The notes beneath the pieces were generated by a model. The model did not search any database, had not been told where the DNA came from, and was given only the letters and a program-made list of their open reading frames with translations. Source: Bolinopsis microptera (taxonomy: Eukaryota; Ctenophora; Tentaculata; Lobata; Bolinopsidae). From it: a DNA stretch of 64,000 nucleotides. Where the stretch lies: contig NC_087076.1 of the NCBI RefSeq assembly GCF_026151205.1, positions 22,004,828 through 22,068,827 of the forward strand, written 5' to 3'. Shown piece after piece: positions 63,341 to 64,000 of this stretch (position 1 is the stretch's first letter; each line of letters begins with the position of its first letter). The position numbers were made by a program, and so were the translations under genes.

Positions 63341-64000
63341 GTAGCAATATCAAAACGTGGGTATATCGAACTTTTCACTGAAGAAAAAAAAAACACTTCT
63401 ACATAAAAAAAATATAACAATTTACCTCCCGTTTCTCTTAGCGAGAGATAAATTTATTTCCCACACAATTAACGTTTTTTGCCTGTGTGTGTTAGTGTGG
63501 GACCCAAAAGTGGCCACATCGAGGGTGGTCTGCCAAGTTATTTCAGTAACCATAGTTAAAGATTTATTAAGAACATTCTTGGCAAAAAAACAACCCTCGA
63601 TCGTCTCTTCGACTGAGTTCACGTGTTTACGCCCAGTTTGTGTACATAATGCTTATAAACTTCAGACGCTTTTTTAAATACTGAAAATGAACTTTTTTGT
63701 GCGAGTTGTTTAGCTGATTATCTATAAAATACGTGCATGGTCGTCCGATGTTTTGTGATTACTTTCAGTGCCAACAATGGATTTGCAAAGTCATTCCTAG
63801 CAGCAGGTCGACAATATTTATTGTTGAAAACTAAAAGCTTTTTGTAGTTATACTTGTACTAAAATCACACAACTTGAATGTTTTTGTTATGCAATGTAAT
63901 CCTTGCGTTCTTGTTTACACTATTGCAAAATTATGTACTTCAATCATGACCTGTCTGATGGACTTAAAACTTATTTTGTATATAATATACTAAAATAATA
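63341..64000. other. Intergenic DNA
   Basis: AT-rich; ORFs of 66 and 106 codons (63357-63677) overlap on opposite strands and show no domain. No other feature was recognised before the window ends. Confidence 0.5.

Overview
The window reads as AT-rich, repeat-laden animal nuclear DNA. There are no operons, no ribosome-binding-site-led genes and no long bacterial-style ORFs. It holds non-LTR retrotransposon debris, small inverted-repeat DNA transposons, many minisatellites and one intact intronless rhodopsin-like GPCR. The GPCR and the LINE styles suggest an early-branching metazoan. My best guess is a cnidarian, but this is an inference from protein style and I could not test it.

Layout. 0-9 kb: intergenic DNA with a 32-bp minisatellite (2.28-3.59 kb), a 9-bp array, a 26-nt G run, a 37-bp array (5.8-6.3 kb), a perfect RFX-type X-box palindrome at 7.1 kb and a (CT)n tract. 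9-12 kb: a fold-back repeat and two adjacent inverted-repeat elements, the larger being a ~770-bp Tc1/mariner-like non-autonomous element. 12.8-14.6 kb: a broken LINE on the minus strand, bounded upstream by a ~370-bp (CT)n tract. 18.5-28.4 kb: one 9.9-kb, 16-bp minisatellite with ~3-kb internal duplications. 28.4-33.6 kb: intergenic, with a tandem E-box/CRE pair, a 25-nt G run and hairpins. 33.6-37.1 kb: a CpG-rich 12-bp array and a 33-bp array carrying CACGTG in almost every unit. 37.6 kb: a perfect 31-bp-arm hairpin. 39.1-40.3 kb: a 44-bp array whose last units are full of indels. 40.5 kb: a LINE scrap. 45.1-46.4 kb: an 18-bp array in which nearly every unit fits the RFX X-box consensus. 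46.8-47.6 kb: (GA)n and a diverged duplication. 48.7-49.1 kb: a second mariner-like MITE. 50.8-51.6 kb: a LINE 3' fragment. 51.6-60 kb: mostly featureless. 60-60.6 kb: a 44-bp repeat, a 12-bp repeat and a short fragment resembling the GPCR. 61.9-63.0 kb: the GPCR.

Only the GPCR looks like a functional host gene. Tandem arrays make up roughly a quarter or more of the window by my reckoning, and most long ORFs are products of arrays without stop codons. The most unusual signal is that several arrays repeat sequences matching known animal transcription-factor sites (RFX X-box, CACGTG E-box). That suggests, but does not show, satellite-borne factor-binding platforms.
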